From assembly GCA_003483675.1 (NCBI GenBank), contig DMYK01000311.1, forward strand, positions 1 to 5,981: DNA of 5,981 bases. Direction: 5' to 3'. Under the pieces are notes generated by a model. It searched no databases. It had not been told where the DNA came from and saw only the letters and a program-made list of their open reading frames with translations. Both the position numbers and the translations under genes were made by a program. Within the stretch, counting starts at the first letter, position 1, and the number at the start of each line of letters is the position of its first letter. Positions 5,626 through 5,981 of the stretch are shown piece after piece. Source of the stretch: Microcoleaceae cyanobacterium UBA11344 (GTDB taxonomy: Bacteria > Cyanobacteriota > Cyanobacteriia > Cyanobacteriales > Microcoleaceae).

Positions 5626-5981
5626 ATGGTAACGGAGCAAAACTTAATCACAAGTGAAAATCAAGTAGAAACCCCCGCACTGGGACTGTGGCAGCAGATT
5701 CAAGAAGATTGGATTGCTCACGGCCGCGACTGGACAAAACCGGGATTTCGCGCCGTAGCAGTGCAGCGTTTTGGCGTCTGGAGAATGCAGGTAGAACCGA
5801 AATTACTTCGAGCTCCTTTGAGCATTATTTATCGATCGCTCTACCGAAAAGTCCGCAATACCTACGGCATAGATTTGCCTTACACTGTGAAGCTCGGCCG
5901 CCGGGTGGTGATTGAACATCAAAGCGCTATTATTATTCACGGATATTGTACGATCGGCGACGATTGCATTATCCGCCAAGG
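5626..5981 (+). CDS. Serine O-acetyltransferase-like hexapeptide-repeat protein, N-terminal part (runs off the window)
   Basis: An open frame from ATG 5626 continues 118 codons to the window edge. The CysE/EpsC-like family moves acetyl from acetyl-CoA to serine, or in polysaccharide loci to related acceptors. The N-terminal helical region includes LGLWQQIQEDWIAHGRDW (19-36) and FGVWRMQV. It is followed by YGIDLPYTVKLGRRVVIEHQ (80-99), where Asp83 and His98 align with the catalytic Asp and His of CysE (GIDIHP...LDHA). IIIHGYCTIGDDCIIRQ (102-118) begins the left-handed beta helix. A GAG-rich stretch (5618-5622) gives a weak ribosome site. The other reading frame at 5688-5915 is not coding. Its position after two glycosyltransferases suggests a polysaccharide-locus acetyltransferase rather than the housekeeping cysteine enzyme, but the acceptor is unproven. 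Confidence 0.85.
   Translation, partial: MVTEQNLITSENQVETPALGLWQQIQEDWIAHGRDWTKPGFRAVAVQRFGVWRMQVEPKLLRAPLSIIYRSLYRKVRNTYGIDLPYTVKLGRRVVIEHQSAIIIHGYCTIGDDCIIRQ

Noticed and set aside
5688..5915. 75-codon plus-strand frame near the window end
   Set aside because: It lies in a different frame from the serine-acetyltransferase-like gene beginning at 5626, whose protein has clear family motifs. This one is low-complexity and unrecognisable.
1..5981. CRISPR array, tRNA or rRNA genes
   Set aside because: No regularly spaced direct repeats with unique spacers, and no recognisable tRNA or rRNA sequence, were seen on either strand.

Overview
This window most likely comes from a filamentous or otherwise repeat-rich cyanobacterium. 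The octamer GCGATCGC (HIP1, highly over-represented in many cyanobacterial chromosomes) occurs seven times: at 566, 2770, 2824, 2965, 2971, 4575 and 4604. A run of degenerate heptanucleotides (103-137), typical of cyanobacterial spacers, and protein sequences of strongly cyanobacterial character agree with this.

Layout. (1) 1-80, minus strand: the first 26 codons of an unidentified gene, divergent from what follows. (2) 158-629 and 2291-2622, plus strand: two pieces of one histone-deacetylase-family gene (arginase/deacetylase fold, acetyl-amide hydrolase). It has been split by an insertion and has also lost roughly 40 codons carrying zinc ligands, so it is a pseudogene. (3) About 630-2290: a 1.66-kb IS200/IS605-group element of the tnpB-only kind (IS1341-like). 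It has an apparently intact 460-aa TnpB RNA-guided nuclease, subterminal hairpins at both ends, no tnpA, and an inferred omega RNA whose guide would read into the deacetylase gene. (4) 2623-3040: a 418-bp spacer with a good sigma70-type promoter and four HIP1 sites. (5) 3041-5428: two glycosyltransferases, GT4 fold then GT2 fold, on the plus strand. (6) 5429-5625: a spacer with a long-range 11-bp inverted repeat. (7) 5626 to the window end: the N-terminal 118 codons of a serine-acetyltransferase-like hexapeptide-repeat protein.

Functionally, the right half looks like the edge of an extracellular or cell-surface polysaccharide locus, with sugar transfer by two glycosyltransferases plus an acetyltransferase. 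The left half records a mobile-element event. Joining base 629 to base 2291 restores an in-frame Asp-Leu-Asp-Val, which fixes the element boundaries. Because the family normally has a DLDV twice, about 40 residues apart, the missing segment can be explained by recombination between these two short repeats next to the insertion. I see no wholly new system. The most informative parts are the tnpB element with its atypical zinc-finger region, its inferred guide, and the scar it sits in.
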